Assembly: GCF_013387495.1 (NCBI RefSeq)
Contig: NZ_JABZEE010000004.1
Span: forward strand, 62,001-126,000
Length of the DNA: 64,000 bases
Origin: Streptomyces sp. PKU-EA00015
GTDB taxonomy: Bacteria; Actinomycetota; Actinomycetes; Streptomycetales; Streptomycetaceae
Direction: 5' to 3'
Position numbers and translations under genes: made by a program. Shown here in pieces: positions 1-11,337 of the stretch. The notes below the pieces were generated by a model. That model searched no databases. It was not told the DNA's origin and saw only the letters and a list, made by a program, of their open reading frames with translations. Position 1 is the first letter of the stretch; each line of letters begins with the position of its first letter.

Positions 1-1417
1 AGGCGTCGCCCTGGCGCTCACCCTGACCGAATTCCTCCACCACGACCCTGACGCCTTCCTGTGCGTCACGCGTCCCGGTGAGCCGCGCTGCCAGTGCCGT
101 CAGCCGGTCCGCCGCAACTTCGGCGTCCTGGGGTCCCGAGCTCGTACGCGTCAGCCCGTCCGTGTGCATGACCAGCACGTCGCCCGGCTGCAGGGTCAGT
201 TCGCCCTGCTCGTACGATGCACCGCTGGTGGCTCCCAGCAGCACCCCGTCGAGCCTCGACAGCGCGCGCCCCGTCCCGTCGCGGAACAGCAGCGGGGCGG
301 GGTGTCCGGCCTGTGCCCAGGTCACCACGCGGGTGGTGGGGTCGTAGCGGCAGCACACCGCGCTGCCGAGGGCGGACTGGGTGGAGGTGTCCAGCAGCCG
401 GTTCAGATGGGCCATGAGCTGCCCCGGGCGGACGCCCGCCACGGCCATGCCCCGCAGCGCCCCCAGCAGCATGGCCATCGACGACGTCGCCGCCACTCCG
501 TGACCGGTGAGGTCGCCGACGCCCAACAGCGATGCCCCGTCGGGCAGTTGCAGCGCGTCGTACCACTCACCGCCGATGAGGGCGCCGTCGGGCGAGGGAA
601 GATAGTGCGCGGCGACGTCCAAGGACGTGGGGCTGCCGGGCGGGAACTGGAGCGAGCCGCGCCACGACGGCAGCACGGCCTCCTGCATCTCGACGGCGAG
701 CCGGCGCTCGGTCCGCTCGATGTGCTGGTGCCGTTGCAGCGAGTCCCGGGTCTCACGAACAGCCCGCTGACTGCGCCGCAGCTCGCTGACGTCGCGGAGG
801 ACGGCCCACATGGAGGCCGTCGAGCCGTCGGAGTCGAGGACCGGCTCGCCCATCATGTGCACCGTGCGGACGCGCCCGTCGGGCCGCACCATGCGGAACT
901 CGCCGTCGATGGGCCGGCCGTCGACCAGACAGTCCGTCACCATCGCCGTGAGAAGGGGCTGGTCCTCGGCGAACACGACCGAGGGCAGCTCGTCCAGGGA
1001 CATGGGTCCGGCCGCGGGGTCGCGGCCGAGGATCTGGTACAGCTCGTCGGACCAGCTCACCTCGTCGGTGAGCAGGTTCCACTCCGCGCTGCCGACCCGG
1101 CTGAGCAGCGAGCCGCTGCCGGCCGCGCTGTCCGCCTCGTACGCGGCGAGCTCGTCGGCGAACGCGTCGGCCGTCGCGGGCGGCAGGCCCTCCTTGAGCT
1201 GGTCCAGGTGCGCGCCCAGGTCGTCCAGGTGATGGACCGCGAGATCGCAGAGCGCGCGCTGCCATCGTCCCTGCGGGTCGTCGTCGGCGTCGCCCACCGT
1301 GTCCTGGCGCACCGCGTCCACGTCGCCGCGCAGCCTGCGGGTGCGGGTGATGAGGGCGTCGACGGCGCCACGCTCGGGCGGCTGGGCGGGACGGTCCGCG
1401 AACACATGGGGCGGCAT
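1..1417 (-). CDS. PAS-SpoIIE serine phosphatase, C-terminus beyond the window edge
   Basis: Probably dephosphorylates an anti-anti-sigma factor, as RsbU and RsbP do. The first 472 codons are in view and the frame stays open to base 1, so the C-terminal end is missing. After about 120 residues of helical N-terminus there is a PAS-like domain (about 125-235; typical stretches are EWNLLTDEVSW and LYQILGRDP), then a PP2C/SpoIIE domain with GVGDLTGHG and HTDGLT. The motif usually written GGDWYD reads GGEWYD here, a conservative Asp to Glu change. There is no transmembrane segment, so it should be cytoplasmic. The ATG at 1417 follows a CGGAG ribosome site. It is divergent from the GNAT gene at 1755. 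Confidence 0.88.
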   Translation of the reverse strand, partial: MPPHVFADRPAQPPERGAVDALITRTRRLRGDVDAVRQDTVGDADDDPQGRWQRALCDLAVHHLDDLGAHLDQLKEGLPPATADAFADELAAYEADSAAGSGSLLSRVGSAEWNLLTDEVSWSDELYQILGRDPAAGPMSLDELPSVVFAEDQPLLTAMVTDCLVDGRPIDGEFRMVRPDGRVRTVHMMGEPVLDSDGSTASMWAVLRDVSELRRSQRAVRETRDSLQRHQHIERTERRLAVEMQEAVLPSWRGSLQFPPGSPTSLDVAAHYLPSPDGALIGGEWYDALQLPDGASLLGVGDLTGHGVAATSSMAMLLGALRGMAVAGVRPGQLMAHLNRLLDTSTQSALGSAVCCRYDPTTRVVTWAQAGHPAPLLFRDGTGRALSRLDGVLLGATSGASYEQGELTLQPGDVLVMHTDGLTRTSSGPQDAEVAADRLTALAARLTGTRDAQEGVRVVVEEFGQGERQGDA

Positions 1418-1754
1418 GTCGAACTCCGATACAGGCGCGGCCACAAGCCAGGACTGATACAGGGACCGGGTACGACTGTTGCACAGGCGGCGACAGGCCG
1501 TAAGCCGTTTGGCAACACTCGATCCGGTGGTGCCTTTGGCATGTGCCAGCGGCTCTCCGCTCCTTCGTCCTCCAGTTCGGACGGCTTCTGTCGCAGCGTA
1601 CCCGCATGGGCGCGCGGTATCCGTGGCTGATGTGATGCGTGTGACGGAAGCCGCCTCGCGTGGTCATGGCATATGCCCGTGGCCGGACACGCGTGCGCCG
1701 GAAGCGGTCGGGCGTGCGACGCCGAGCAGCGACCGGGAAGAGGAAGGGGACACG
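1418..1754. other. Divergent intergenic region, 337 bases
   Basis: This gap separates the start of the leftward phosphatase from the start of the rightward GNAT gene, so it must hold both promoters. A GGGTAC hexamer lies near 1467 but has no convincing -35 partner. An open frame runs through from 1479 in frame with the GNAT gene, but its codon use is poor and I read it as non-coding. Confidence 0.5.
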
Positions 1755-2354
1755 ATGAGCGTGGTTCTGCGGACCGGTGCCACAGCGACCGCGGCGCCGC
1801 TCGTGCTGCGGCCCTGGCGCGAAGAGGACGTCACCGCCCTCGTGGAGGTGTACCGGGGTGACGAACTCCTTCGGCGCTACACCAGAGTTCCCGTGAACAG
1901 CGTCGAGGACGGACTCCGCCGGCTCGACGTGCGGCGGCGTGGCTGGGAGACCGGAACCTACCTCGGATTCGCCGCGTTCGAGGAACTGTGCGGCGCCGCC
2001 GAAGGGCGGCTCGTCGCGAATGTCGCGCTCAAGCGCCCGGAGGCCGGCGCGCCTGCCGCCGAAGTCGGGTACTGGACCGCGCCGGCCGCCCGAGGGCGGG
2101 GCGTCGCGCCCATGGCGATCGAGGCGCTGACGAACTGGGCCTTCCGCACGTACGGGCCCGAGGGCCTGAGCCGACTGGAGCTGCTGCACCAGGTCGACAA
2201 CACCGCGTCCTGCCGGGTGGCGGCGAAATGCCGATTCCTCTACGAGTCGACTCTTCCGGCCCGGCCGCCCTTCCCGAAGGACGGGCATCTGCACGTCCGT
2301 CTGGCCCCCGGCGCCGTGCCGGGGGCGTTGTCAGTGGTGGGCGGCAGTATGTGA
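1755..2354 (+). CDS. GNAT family N-acetyltransferase (RimJ/RimL type)
   Basis: A 199-residue acetyl-CoA-dependent N-acetyltransferase of the ribosomal-protein-acetylase-like group. The fold runs from LVLRPWREEDV near residue 15 to VDNTASCRVAAKCRF near the C-terminus. The acetyl-CoA loop is APAARGRGVAPMA, matching the R/Q-x-x-G-x-G/A consensus. The ATG at 1755 follows a purine-rich GGAAGAGGAAGGGG stretch, so I prefer it to the upstream in-frame start at 1479, which would add 92 residues of atypical sequence. It ends three bases before the DNA ligase gene and may be co-transcribed with it. The substrate cannot be told from sequence. Confidence 0.87.
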   Translation: MSVVLRTGATATAAPLVLRPWREEDVTALVEVYRGDELLRRYTRVPVNSVEDGLRRLDVRRRGWETGTYLGFAAFEELCGAAEGRLVANVALKRPEAGAPAAEVGYWTAPAARGRGVAPMAIEALTNWAFRTYGPEGLSRLELLHQVDNTASCRVAAKCRFLYESTLPARPPFPKDGHLHVRLAPGAVPGALSVVGGSM

Positions 2355-4604
<2,250 letters not shown>

Positions 4605-4641
4605 GCCCGGGGGCTGCCAGGGGGCGTGTCATACTCGTACT

Positions 4642-5142
4642 ATGAATGAGCCCCTTACCGTCACGGCTCGTGGTCCGGGCGGCAGGCGGTGCCGTGAGGT
4701 GGTACGGATCGTCCGGGCGACCGCGCGGGACGCCGGGCGGCTGACCCGTATGGTGCGCGGTTCCCGTGCCTACGAGGGGCATTACGCGGCCATGGTGGCC
4801 GGATACCGCGTCGGCCCCGACTACATCGAGTCGCACGAGGTTCATCTCGCGGTCGGTGACGAGGGTCGGCTGCTCGGCTTCTACGCCCTCGTCCTGTCGC
4901 CGCCCGAGCTGGACCTGATGTTCGTCGCCGACCACGCCCAGGGCCTCGGTATCGGACGGCTGCTCATCGCCCACATGAAGGACCGGGCCCGCGCGGCCGG
5001 CGTCCGATCCGTCCGCGTGGTGTCCCATCCGCCCGCCGAGGGCTTCTACCTGAGTGTGGGCGCCCGCCGGGCGGGCACGGTGCCGGCCGCGCCGCCGGCG
5101 GTGCTGTGGGACCGGCCGGAGCTGCTGTTCACGGTGGAGTGA
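4642..5142 (+). CDS. GNAT family N-acetyltransferase
   Basis: A 166-residue acetyltransferase. VRIVRATARDAGRLTRMV opens the domain, LLGFYALVLSPPELDLMFVADHAQGLGIGRLLIAHM covers strands 3-4 with the acetyl-CoA-binding Q-G-x-G-x-G loop, and PAEGFYLSVGARRAG is the typical C-terminal strand with its F/Y and G. The ATG at 4642 has no Shine-Dalgarno sequence; a CATACT hexamer at 4630-4635 ends six bases before it, which would suit a leaderless mRNA. The gene starts 37 bases after ligA and converges on the phosphatase gene at 5161. The substrate is unknown. Confidence 0.87.
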   Translation: MNEPLTVTARGPGGRRCREVVRIVRATARDAGRLTRMVRGSRAYEGHYAAMVAGYRVGPDYIESHEVHLAVGDEGRLLGFYALVLSPPELDLMFVADHAQGLGIGRLLIAHMKDRARAAGVRSVRVVSHPPAEGFYLSVGARRAGTVPAAPPAVLWDRPELLFTVE

Positions 5143-5160
5143 CCGCGTGCGCGGCCCGGA

Positions 5161-5886
5161 TCACTCCAGGAGCCGCTCGCGCAGTCGCGTGATCACCTCC
5201 TCCTCGAGGCCGACGTGTCCGGTGACGTAGGAGCGCAGTGAGCCGTACGTGCCGGTCAGATCCGCGAGGAACAGCCGGATGACGTCCTCGGGAGCCCGGC
5301 CGTAACCGGGCCAGCGCAGCTCCCGCCCCGGGTGGGCGGCCCGCCAGTCCGCGATCAGCCGCCCGGTGGCCAGCTCGGTGAGCGCGAAGTCCGACGCGAT
5401 GTCGTCGTCGCCGACGCCCAGCAGCCCGAGCAGCACGGCGGCGAGCAGTCCCGTGCGGTCCTTGCCGGAGGCGCAGTGGAAGACGAGCGGGCCCTCGTCG
5501 TCGGCGATGATCTCCAGTGCCCGGCGCAGTTCGTCCGTGCCGTCGAGGGCGACTTCGGCGAACCGGTCCGCCAGGTAGCGCCAGGGGTCCACCGCGGGGG
5601 AGATGTCCGCCTGGTCGTAGGGCCGGTGCTCCACGCTCAGGTTGTGGTAGGCGCCGACATCGCCGTGCGGGACGCGGCCCTTGGCGTCGATCTCCCACGG
5701 GTAGCGCAGATCGATCACGGTGCGTATGCCCAGGGAGCGGAAGCGTTCGCGGTCCGCGCCCGCCAACTTGCCGAGCGAGTCGGAGCGGTAGAGCAGGCGC
5801 CACTTGACGGTTCGGCCGTCGGCGGCCCGATAGCTGCCCAAGTCCCGGAAGTTGTGCAGCCGTTCGAAGGTCACATGTCTGTCCAC
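5161..5886 (-). CDS. Tyrosine-specific protein phosphatase (Y_phosphatase3 / PtpB type)
   Basis: A 241-residue protein tyrosine or phosphoinositide phosphatase of the MptpB-like family. The N-terminal substrate loop NFRDLGSYRAADGRTVKWRLLYRSD is diagnostic. The catalytic P-loop is HCASGKDRTG, with nucleophile C138 and phosphate-binding R144 (C-x5-R). DLRYPWEID holds the general-acid region typical of the family. No signal peptide or membrane segment is seen, so it is probably cytoplasmic. The start at 5886 is close to the family N-terminus; the region to 6080 holds the divergent promoters. Confidence 0.9.
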   Translation of the reverse strand: MDRHVTFERLHNFRDLGSYRAADGRTVKWRLLYRSDSLGKLAGADRERFRSLGIRTVIDLRYPWEIDAKGRVPHGDVGAYHNLSVEHRPYDQADISPAVDPWRYLADRFAEVALDGTDELRRALEIIADDEGPLVFHCASGKDRTGLLAAVLLGLLGVGDDDIASDFALTELATGRLIADWRAAHPGRELRWPGYGRAPEDVIRLFLADLTGTYGSLRSYVTGHVGLEEEVITRLRERLLE

Positions 5887-6080
5887 GCCGTCACCTTATG
5901 ATCACCGGCCGCCGCTCCGGGGGCGGACTGTGCAGGATGGGAGCGCTCCCGTACCAGGGGGCGGGTGCGGCTGTCCTCCCCGCTTCGTGAGGCCCGGCGT
6001 CATGATCCGGGCGTAATGTGACAAAAAGCGGGCCGGTCCCGCCGGCGCGCAGCAGTCAGGCCCGGTGGAAGGGAGCGGCC

Positions 6081-7160
6081 ATGCCGAGCACCGAGACACA
6101 GCCTGTGACGGACCCGGCGAAGCAGGAGGCGTTCGCCGCGGAAGTGGTCGACGTGCTGAACAAGGGCGCACTCGCGCTTTTGGCCAGCGTCGGTCATCAG
6201 ACGGGGCTCTTCGACACCCTGGCGGGGTTGCCTCCCTCGACCAGCGACGAGATCGCCGAGGCGGCGGGTCTCGACGAGCGGTACGTGCGCGAATGGCTCG
6301 GCGGCATGGTCGTCGGGGGCTTCGTCGAGTACGACCCCGGCGGGCACACGTACCGGCTGCCGCCCGAGCACGCGGCCTCGCTGGTCAGCGCGGCCGGACC
6401 GGACAACCTCGCCGGCATGATGCAGTACATCGCCCTGATGGGCGAGGTCGAGCAGCAGGTCGTGCGCTCCTTCCGCGAGGGCGGCGGCGTGCCGTACTCG
6501 GCGTACCCGCGCTTCCAGGCCCTCCAGGCGGAGGAGACCGCCCGCGTCTACGACCACGGCCTCGTCGACACCATCCTCCCGCTCGTTCCCGGCCTCACCG
6601 ACCGGCTGACCTCCGGGATCGACGCGCTCGACGTGGGCACCGGTCAGGGGCACGCGCCGATCGTGATGGCCCGGGCGTTCCCGGCGAGCAGGTTCCACGG
6701 CCTCGACCTGTCCGAGGCCGGCATCGCCGCCGGACGCGCCGAGGCCGCCGAGCTGGGGCTCGGGAACGTGGAGTTCGTGCTCGGCGACTCGACGGAGGTC
6801 ACCGGGCAGTACGACCTGATCACCGCGTTCGACGTGATCCACGATCTGGCGAAGCCCGCCCGCACGCTGGCGGTGATCGCGAAGTCGCTGCGCGAGGGCG
6901 GTACGTTCCTCATGGCGGACATCGCCGCTTCCAGCAGGCTGGAGAAGAACGTCGGCCATCCGTTCGGGCCCGCGCTCTTCGGCTTCAGCGTCTTCTACTG
7001 CATGACGACCTCGCTCGGCACCGGCGGAGCGGGCCTGGGCACGGTCTGGGGACAGGAGACGGCCGAACGCATGCTGACCGATGCCGGCTTCCGGTCCGTC
7101 GACGTGCGGTTCGTCGACGGCGATCCGCTGAACGTCTACTACATCGCCAGGACGAGCTGA
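6081..7160 (+). CDS. Winged-helix plus class I SAM-dependent methyltransferase
   Basis: 359 residues. The N-terminal third is a winged-helix dimerisation domain (ALLASVGHQTGLFDTLAGL, then EIAEAAGLDERYVREWLGGMV), as in Rv2258c-like and O-methyltransferase proteins. The C-terminal part is a Rossmann methyltransferase: motif I ALDVGTGQGHAP, an acidic loop in FHGLDLSEAG, and LREGGTFLMADI as the post-motif strand. GGAAGGGAGCGGCC precedes the ATG at 6081, so I reject the longer start at 6018. It probably methylates a small molecule; the substrate cannot be named. Confidence 0.86.
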   Translation: MPSTETQPVTDPAKQEAFAAEVVDVLNKGALALLASVGHQTGLFDTLAGLPPSTSDEIAEAAGLDERYVREWLGGMVVGGFVEYDPGGHTYRLPPEHAASLVSAAGPDNLAGMMQYIALMGEVEQQVVRSFREGGGVPYSAYPRFQALQAEETARVYDHGLVDTILPLVPGLTDRLTSGIDALDVGTGQGHAPIVMARAFPASRFHGLDLSEAGIAAGRAEAAELGLGNVEFVLGDSTEVTGQYDLITAFDVIHDLAKPARTLAVIAKSLREGGTFLMADIAASSRLEKNVGHPFGPALFGFSVFYCMTTSLGTGGAGLGTVWGQETAERMLTDAGFRSVDVRFVDGDPLNVYYIARTS

Positions 7161-7197
7161 ACGGCAGGAGCCGAAGGGGCCGTTGTGGCCGCGAGGA

Positions 7198-7223
7198 ACG
7201 GCTGCGGCGCGCGCCGCAGCCGT
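7198..7223. terminator. Perfect 26-bp palindrome, probable bidirectional terminator
   Basis: ACGGCTGCGGCGC is followed at once by its exact reverse complement, which can fold as an 11-bp stem with a GCGC tetraloop. It lies between the convergent methyltransferase (stop at 7160) and phosphatase (stop at 7270). There is no T-tract, as is common in actinobacteria. Confidence 0.6.
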
Positions 7224-7269
7224 ACGCGAAACCGGCTTCTGAGAGGCCGTCGAGGTGGCGGCCGGCGGT

Positions 7270-9969
7270 TCAGGCGCGGTCGACGAGTGCGGGCACGCCC
7301 GGCGACAGGGGCTGCTCCGTCCAGATCACCTTGCCGTCCGCGGTGTACCGCGTACCCCAGCGCTTCGCGAACTGGGCCACGAGAAACAGCCCCCGGCCCC
7401 CCTCGTCCGTGATCGCCGCCTGCCGCAGATGGGGCGAGGTGCTGCTGCGGTCCGCCACCTCGCAGATGAGGCTGCGGTCCCGGATCAGCCGTACCTGGAT
7501 GGGGCCGTCGGCGTAGCGGATCGCGTTGGTCACCAGCTCACTGAGGATCAGTTCCGTGGTGAAGGCCTCCTCGCCGAGGTCCCATTCGGCCAGTTTCCGC
7601 GAGACCGCGGCCCGGACCCTCCGCACGGCGGCGGGCTCCGGCGGCACGTCCCACTGGGCCACCCGGTCCGACGTCAGGACGCGGGTACGCCCCACGAGCA
7701 GCGCGATGTCGTCGCGGGGGCGCTCGGGAACCAGCGCCGCGAGGACCACCTCGCAGGTCTCCTCGGGTGTCCGGCCGCCGTCCTGGTCCAGGGTGCGGCG
7801 CAGCAGCTCCAGGCCCTCGTCGATCTCACGCTCGCGGTCCTCGACGAGCCCGTCGGTGTAGAGGACCAGCCGGCTGCCCTCGGGCAGCCGCAGTTCCAGG
7901 GTCTCGAACGGCATGCCGCCCAGCCCCAGCGGCGGACCGCCCGGCACGTCGGCGAACTCGGCCGTTCCGTCCGGGAGGACGATCGCGGGCTGGAGATGGC
8001 CGGCCCGCGCGATGCTGCAGTTCCCGGAGACGGGATCGTAGATCGCGTAGATGCAGGTGGCCCCGGTGACCGAGGCGTCCACCCCGTCGTCCGTCTCGTC
8101 CTGGTCGATACGGGCCACCAGTTCGTCGAGGTGCCACAGCAGTTCGTCCGGCGGCAGGTCCAGACTGGAGAAGTTGTGCACCGCGGTGCGCAGCCGCCCC
8201 ATCGTCGCCGCCGCGTGCAGTCCGTGGCCGACCACGTCCCCCACCACGAGCGCCACGCGCGCTCCCGGCAGCGGGATGATGTCGAACCAGTCGCCGCCCA
8301 CCCCGCCGAGGCCACCGAGCCCGGCCTGTGCCGGCCGGTAGCGGTAGGCCATGTCCAGCGCGGTCTGTTCCGGCAGGCCCCGGGGGAGCAGGCTGCGCTG
8401 CAGCGTCACCGCCATGGTGTGCTCGCGCGAGTAGCGGCGTGCGTTGTCGACGCTCACCGCGGCACGCGCCACCAGCTCCTCCGCGAGCGACAGGTCCTCC
8501 TCCTCGAAGGGCTCCGGCGTCCCTGCCCGCCAGAACATCGCGACACCCAGCACCACACCCCGGGCCCGAAGCGGCACCGCGATCATCGAGTGCATCCCGT
8601 AGCCGACGAGTTGCGGCGCCCGCACCGGGTCCTGGCGCTGCCAGCCGGTGAAGGCGGACAGATCCGTCTCCAGGACCGCGTCGCCCTTGGAGAGTCCCGA
8701 ACCCAGCGGCGTCGTGGGCAGGAAGCGGATCGCATGACCGAGCGGGTACAGAGCCGTCTCGTCGGGGCCGCTGAACGCCGTGCGCCGCATGTCCACGTCC
8801 ACACCGGTGGCGGTCGGCTCCTCGCCGCGCAGCACGGCCTCCACCAGGTCGACGGTGGCGAAGTCGGCGAACCGGGCGGCGGCGAACTCGCACAACTCCT
8901 CACAGGTGCGCACCACGTCGAGCGTCGTGCCGATCTCCGTGCCCGCGTCGTACAGCAGCTTCAGCCGGCCCCGGGCCACATCGACCCGTCCGGTCAGCGC
9001 CTGGAGTTCCGTGGTGTCCCTGAACGTCGCGACCGTGCCCGGCGGCCCGCCCGCCTGGTCCGTCGAACGCTGGTTGACGGCGAGGAGGCGGTCGCCCACC
9101 GGGACGATCTCGTCGGTGGCGATGCGGCCGGACGCCAGGAGACGTGCGGTGCGCGGCTCGAGACCCAGGTCGCGGACCGGGGAGCCGTCCACGTCGGCCG
9201 GCAGGCCGAGCAGCCGGCGTGCCTCGTCGTTGGCCAGCAGCAGCCGGCCGTCCCCGCCCACGATGACGACCCCCTCGCGGACGGCGTGCAGGACGGCGTC
9301 GTGGTGTTCGTACATCCGGGTCATCTCGGCGGGCCCGAGGCCGTGGGTCTGGCGGCGCAGTCTGCGGGTGACCAGGGCGGTGCCGCCGGTCGTGAGCATC
9401 AGAACCCCCGCCGCGGAGCCGAACAGCAGGGGGAACTGGTCCTCCACGACGCCGCTGACGCGTGCGATCGTGATACCCGCGGACACCATGCCGACGACCT
9501 CGCCGTCACTCGACCTGATCGGGACGACGGCCTGGACGAGCGGGCCGATCGTCCCGGTGATCTTCTCGGTGACGACACCGCCGGCCAGGGCCGGAGCGTA
9601 GTTGCCGACGAATCTCTTGCCGATGCGGTCGGTGAAGGGGTGCGTGTAGCGGATGCCCTCGGTGTCGAGGACGACGATGAAGTCGACCTCCGAGCGTTTG
9701 CGGGCCTCCTCGGCCCGCGGCTGGAGCACGGCCGTCGGGTCCGGTCCGGTGAGGGCCTCGACGATGCCGGGCGCGTTCGCGAAGGTTTCGGCCACGGCGA
9801 CGGACCGGTTGCGGGCCTCCCGTTCGCTGTCGGCGCGGGACTGGAGCACGAGAGCCGCCATGGCCGCGGCGACGAGCAACACCACGATCGCCACCTGCAG
9901 GAGAAAGACCTGACCTGCGACAGTTCGCATCCGCAGAACCGAGCGCGGGCGGCCGTAGCGTCCGGCCAT
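7270..9969 (-). CDS. Membrane sensor phosphatase: Cache-PAS-GAF-SpoIIE-HATPase
   Basis: An 899-residue signalling protein. A transmembrane helix (about 21-43) is followed by an extracytoplasmic sensor of the CitA/DcuS (single Cache) type, containing VDFIVVLDTEGIRYTHP and GTIGPLVQAVVPI, and a second helix (about 183-205). The cytoplasmic part has PAS (about 222-325), GAF (about 345-505), SpoIIE/PP2C (GGDWFD near 557, VGDVVGHG, LYTDGLVE, RDDIALLV) and a C-terminal HATPase_c domain of the RsbW type (ELILSELVTNAIRYA, DEGGRGLFLVAQF). All PP2C metal motifs are intact. The ligand is unknown; citrate- or carboxylate-like sensing is only a family analogy. It could act both as phosphatase and anti-sigma-like kinase. 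Confidence 0.93.
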   Translation of the reverse strand: MAGRYGRPRSVLRMRTVAGQVFLLQVAIVVLLVAAAMAALVLQSRADSEREARNRSVAVAETFANAPGIVEALTGPDPTAVLQPRAEEARKRSEVDFIVVLDTEGIRYTHPFTDRIGKRFVGNYAPALAGGVVTEKITGTIGPLVQAVVPIRSSDGEVVGMVSAGITIARVSGVVEDQFPLLFGSAAGVLMLTTGGTALVTRRLRRQTHGLGPAEMTRMYEHHDAVLHAVREGVVIVGGDGRLLLANDEARRLLGLPADVDGSPVRDLGLEPRTARLLASGRIATDEIVPVGDRLLAVNQRSTDQAGGPPGTVATFRDTTELQALTGRVDVARGRLKLLYDAGTEIGTTLDVVRTCEELCEFAAARFADFATVDLVEAVLRGEEPTATGVDVDMRRTAFSGPDETALYPLGHAIRFLPTTPLGSGLSKGDAVLETDLSAFTGWQRQDPVRAPQLVGYGMHSMIAVPLRARGVVLGVAMFWRAGTPEPFEEEDLSLAEELVARAAVSVDNARRYSREHTMAVTLQRSLLPRGLPEQTALDMAYRYRPAQAGLGGLGGVGGDWFDIIPLPGARVALVVGDVVGHGLHAAATMGRLRTAVHNFSSLDLPPDELLWHLDELVARIDQDETDDGVDASVTGATCIYAIYDPVSGNCSIARAGHLQPAIVLPDGTAEFADVPGGPPLGLGGMPFETLELRLPEGSRLVLYTDGLVEDREREIDEGLELLRRTLDQDGGRTPEETCEVVLAALVPERPRDDIALLVGRTRVLTSDRVAQWDVPPEPAAVRRVRAAVSRKLAEWDLGEEAFTTELILSELVTNAIRYADGPIQVRLIRDRSLICEVADRSSTSPHLRQAAITDEGGRGLFLVAQFAKRWGTRYTADGKVIWTEQPLSPGVPALVDRA

Positions 9970-10181
9970 ATGCTCTTTCTACACCTCCCGCACAAGGTGG
10001 GCGAACCGCGCAGAGCAGAGTGAAGCGCCCGCGTTCAGGCGGCTGTGCCGCGGGTCGCTCAAGCATGCCAACCCGGCCGGTTGTGACCAAGGTCTTCGCA
10101 CAACTCCGTGTGCAGGGGCCACCGCAGGGCCTGTTGGGGAGCGTCGTTGTGGGTGGTCGTGTCACGGTACGGAGTGCTTCG

Positions 10182-10736
10182 TCACTCCCGCTCCGTGACG
10201 AGGCGTGCCGCGGCCTGCCGGGCGTTCAGGGCGGCGTGCGGGTCACCGGTGATCCCGGCGGTCACCATCGCGCCTTCGGCGAGCAGCCGCAGATGCTCCG
10301 CGGTGTCGCCCGGCAGGCCGGCATCGCTCACCAGGCCCGTCAGGTAGTCCTTGAACGCCTGCTTGTGCGCCTTGACCCGGGCGGCGACCGAGGGTGACGT
10401 CGCGCCGAGTTCCCCGTAGCCGTTGATCCAGGCACAGCCGCGGAAGCCGGGCTCGCGGAACCATGCGTACAGCCAGTCGAAGACCGCCAGGATCCGCTCC
10501 CGGGGGTCCGCCGAGCGCTCGACGTGGGAGGCGAGCCCTTCCCGCCAGCGGAGGTCGCGACGCTCCAGGTAGGCGTCGACGAGCTGTTCCTTGTTGGGGA
10601 AGAGCTGGTAGAGGCGCTTGAGGGAGACGCAGGAGGCCGTGCGGATCGCGTCCATGCCGACCGCCTGTACGCCCCGGGAGTAGAACAGCTCCTCGGCCGC
10701 GTCCAGCGCCTGCTTCCTGGCCGTCGCGCTGTCCAT
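10182..10736 (-). CDS. TetR family transcriptional regulator
   Basis: 184 residues. The N-terminal DNA-binding domain is QALDAAEELFYSRGVQAVGMDAI followed by VSLKRLYQLFPNKEQLV; the C-terminal ligand-binding domain contains RGCAWINGYGELG, as in the TetR_C group of YxaF/LmrA-like regulators. GGAGGGG lies nine bases before the ATG at 10736, so longer starts are unnecessary. It is divergent from the NTF2-like gene across two palindromes (10759-10774 and 10794-10809) and very probably represses both itself and that gene. Confidence 0.9.
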   Translation of the reverse strand: MDSATARKQALDAAEELFYSRGVQAVGMDAIRTASCVSLKRLYQLFPNKEQLVDAYLERRDLRWREGLASHVERSADPRERILAVFDWLYAWFREPGFRGCAWINGYGELGATSPSVAARVKAHKQAFKDYLTGLVSDAGLPGDTAEHLRLLAEGAMVTAGITGDPHAALNARQAAARLVTERE

Positions 10737-10758
10737 GACGACTACCCCTCCTTGACCC

Positions 10759-10809
10759 GAGAACCATCGTTCTCTACGGTAGCAGCGCCGAGGGAGAACG
10801 CTCGTTCTC
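10759..10809. promoter_or_regulatory. Double TetR operator
   Basis: Two 16-bp palindromes with the same arms, GAGAAC-n4-GTTCTC, lie at 10759-10774 and 10794-10809, with centres 35 bases apart. They sit in the 121-base gap between the TetR start and the NTF2-like start. Position, symmetry and duplication all fit the binding site of the adjacent TetR protein. Confidence 0.8.
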
Positions 10810-10857
10810 CGCCTGTGGGGCACCTGCTCGCACCGGCGCCGTGCCGATGGAGGAACC

Positions 10858-11316
10858 ATGACCACCCGCCCCCCGCTGCCGCCCTTCACCGCCCAGACAG
10901 CGGCCATGAAGGTCCAGGCGGCCGAGGACGCCTGGAACACCCGCGACCCGCACCGCGTCGTGCTCGCCTACACACAGGACTCGGTCTGGCGCAACAGGGA
11001 CGCCTTCGTCACCGGACGCGCGGCCATCACCGAGCTGCTGGCACAGAAGTGGGACCGCGAACGTGACTACGCGCTGCGCAAGGAGCTGTGGGCGTACGAC
11101 GGCAACCGGATCGCCGTCCGCTTCCAGTACGAGAGCCGCGACGCCGGCGGCCAGTGGTGGCGGTCCTACGGAAACGAACTGTGGGAGTTCGACGCCGCCG
11201 GTCTGATGGCGCGCCGGGAGGCGAGCATCAACGACGTCGCCATCACCGAGGGGCAGCGGCGCATCTTCGGGCCGAGGCCGCCCGCCGAACACGGCGTGCC
11301 GTTCCCGCCGGCCTGA
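10858..11316 (+). CDS. DUF1348 / NTF2-like (SnoaL-type) protein
   Basis: A 152-residue protein of the nuclear-transport-factor-2 fold. [31 protein letters not shown] is the classic first helix and strand; [27 protein letters not shown] is the C-terminal sheet typical of DUF1348. The domain forms a cone-shaped pocket used as an enzyme or binding module; no catalytic role can be assigned. A GGAGGAACC sequence overlaps the region just before the ATG. Control by the divergent TetR is likely. Confidence 0.87.
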   Translation: MTTRPPLPPFTAQTAAMKVQAAEDAWNTRDPHRVVLAYTQDSVWRNRDAFVTGRAAITELLAQKWDRERDYALRKELWAYDGNRIAVRFQYESRDAGGQWWRSYGNELWEFDAAGLMARREASINDVAITEGQRRIFGPRPPAEHGVPFPPA

Positions 11317-11337
11317 AAACCAGCGGACGCAGAGCCC

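Noticed and set aside
1479..1754. N-terminal extension of the first GNAT gene
   Set aside because: The added 92 residues are unlike the family and the ATG at 1755 has a good ribosome site.
7198..7223. The 26-bp palindrome as a protein operator
   Set aside because: It lies between the ends of two convergent genes, where a terminator is the simpler reading.
7255..10023. A 922-codon open frame on the plus strand
   Set aside because: It mirrors the 899-residue sensor phosphatase on the other strand, is rich in Arg, Gly, Val and His, and shows no domain pattern. Long antisense frames are expected at this G+C level.
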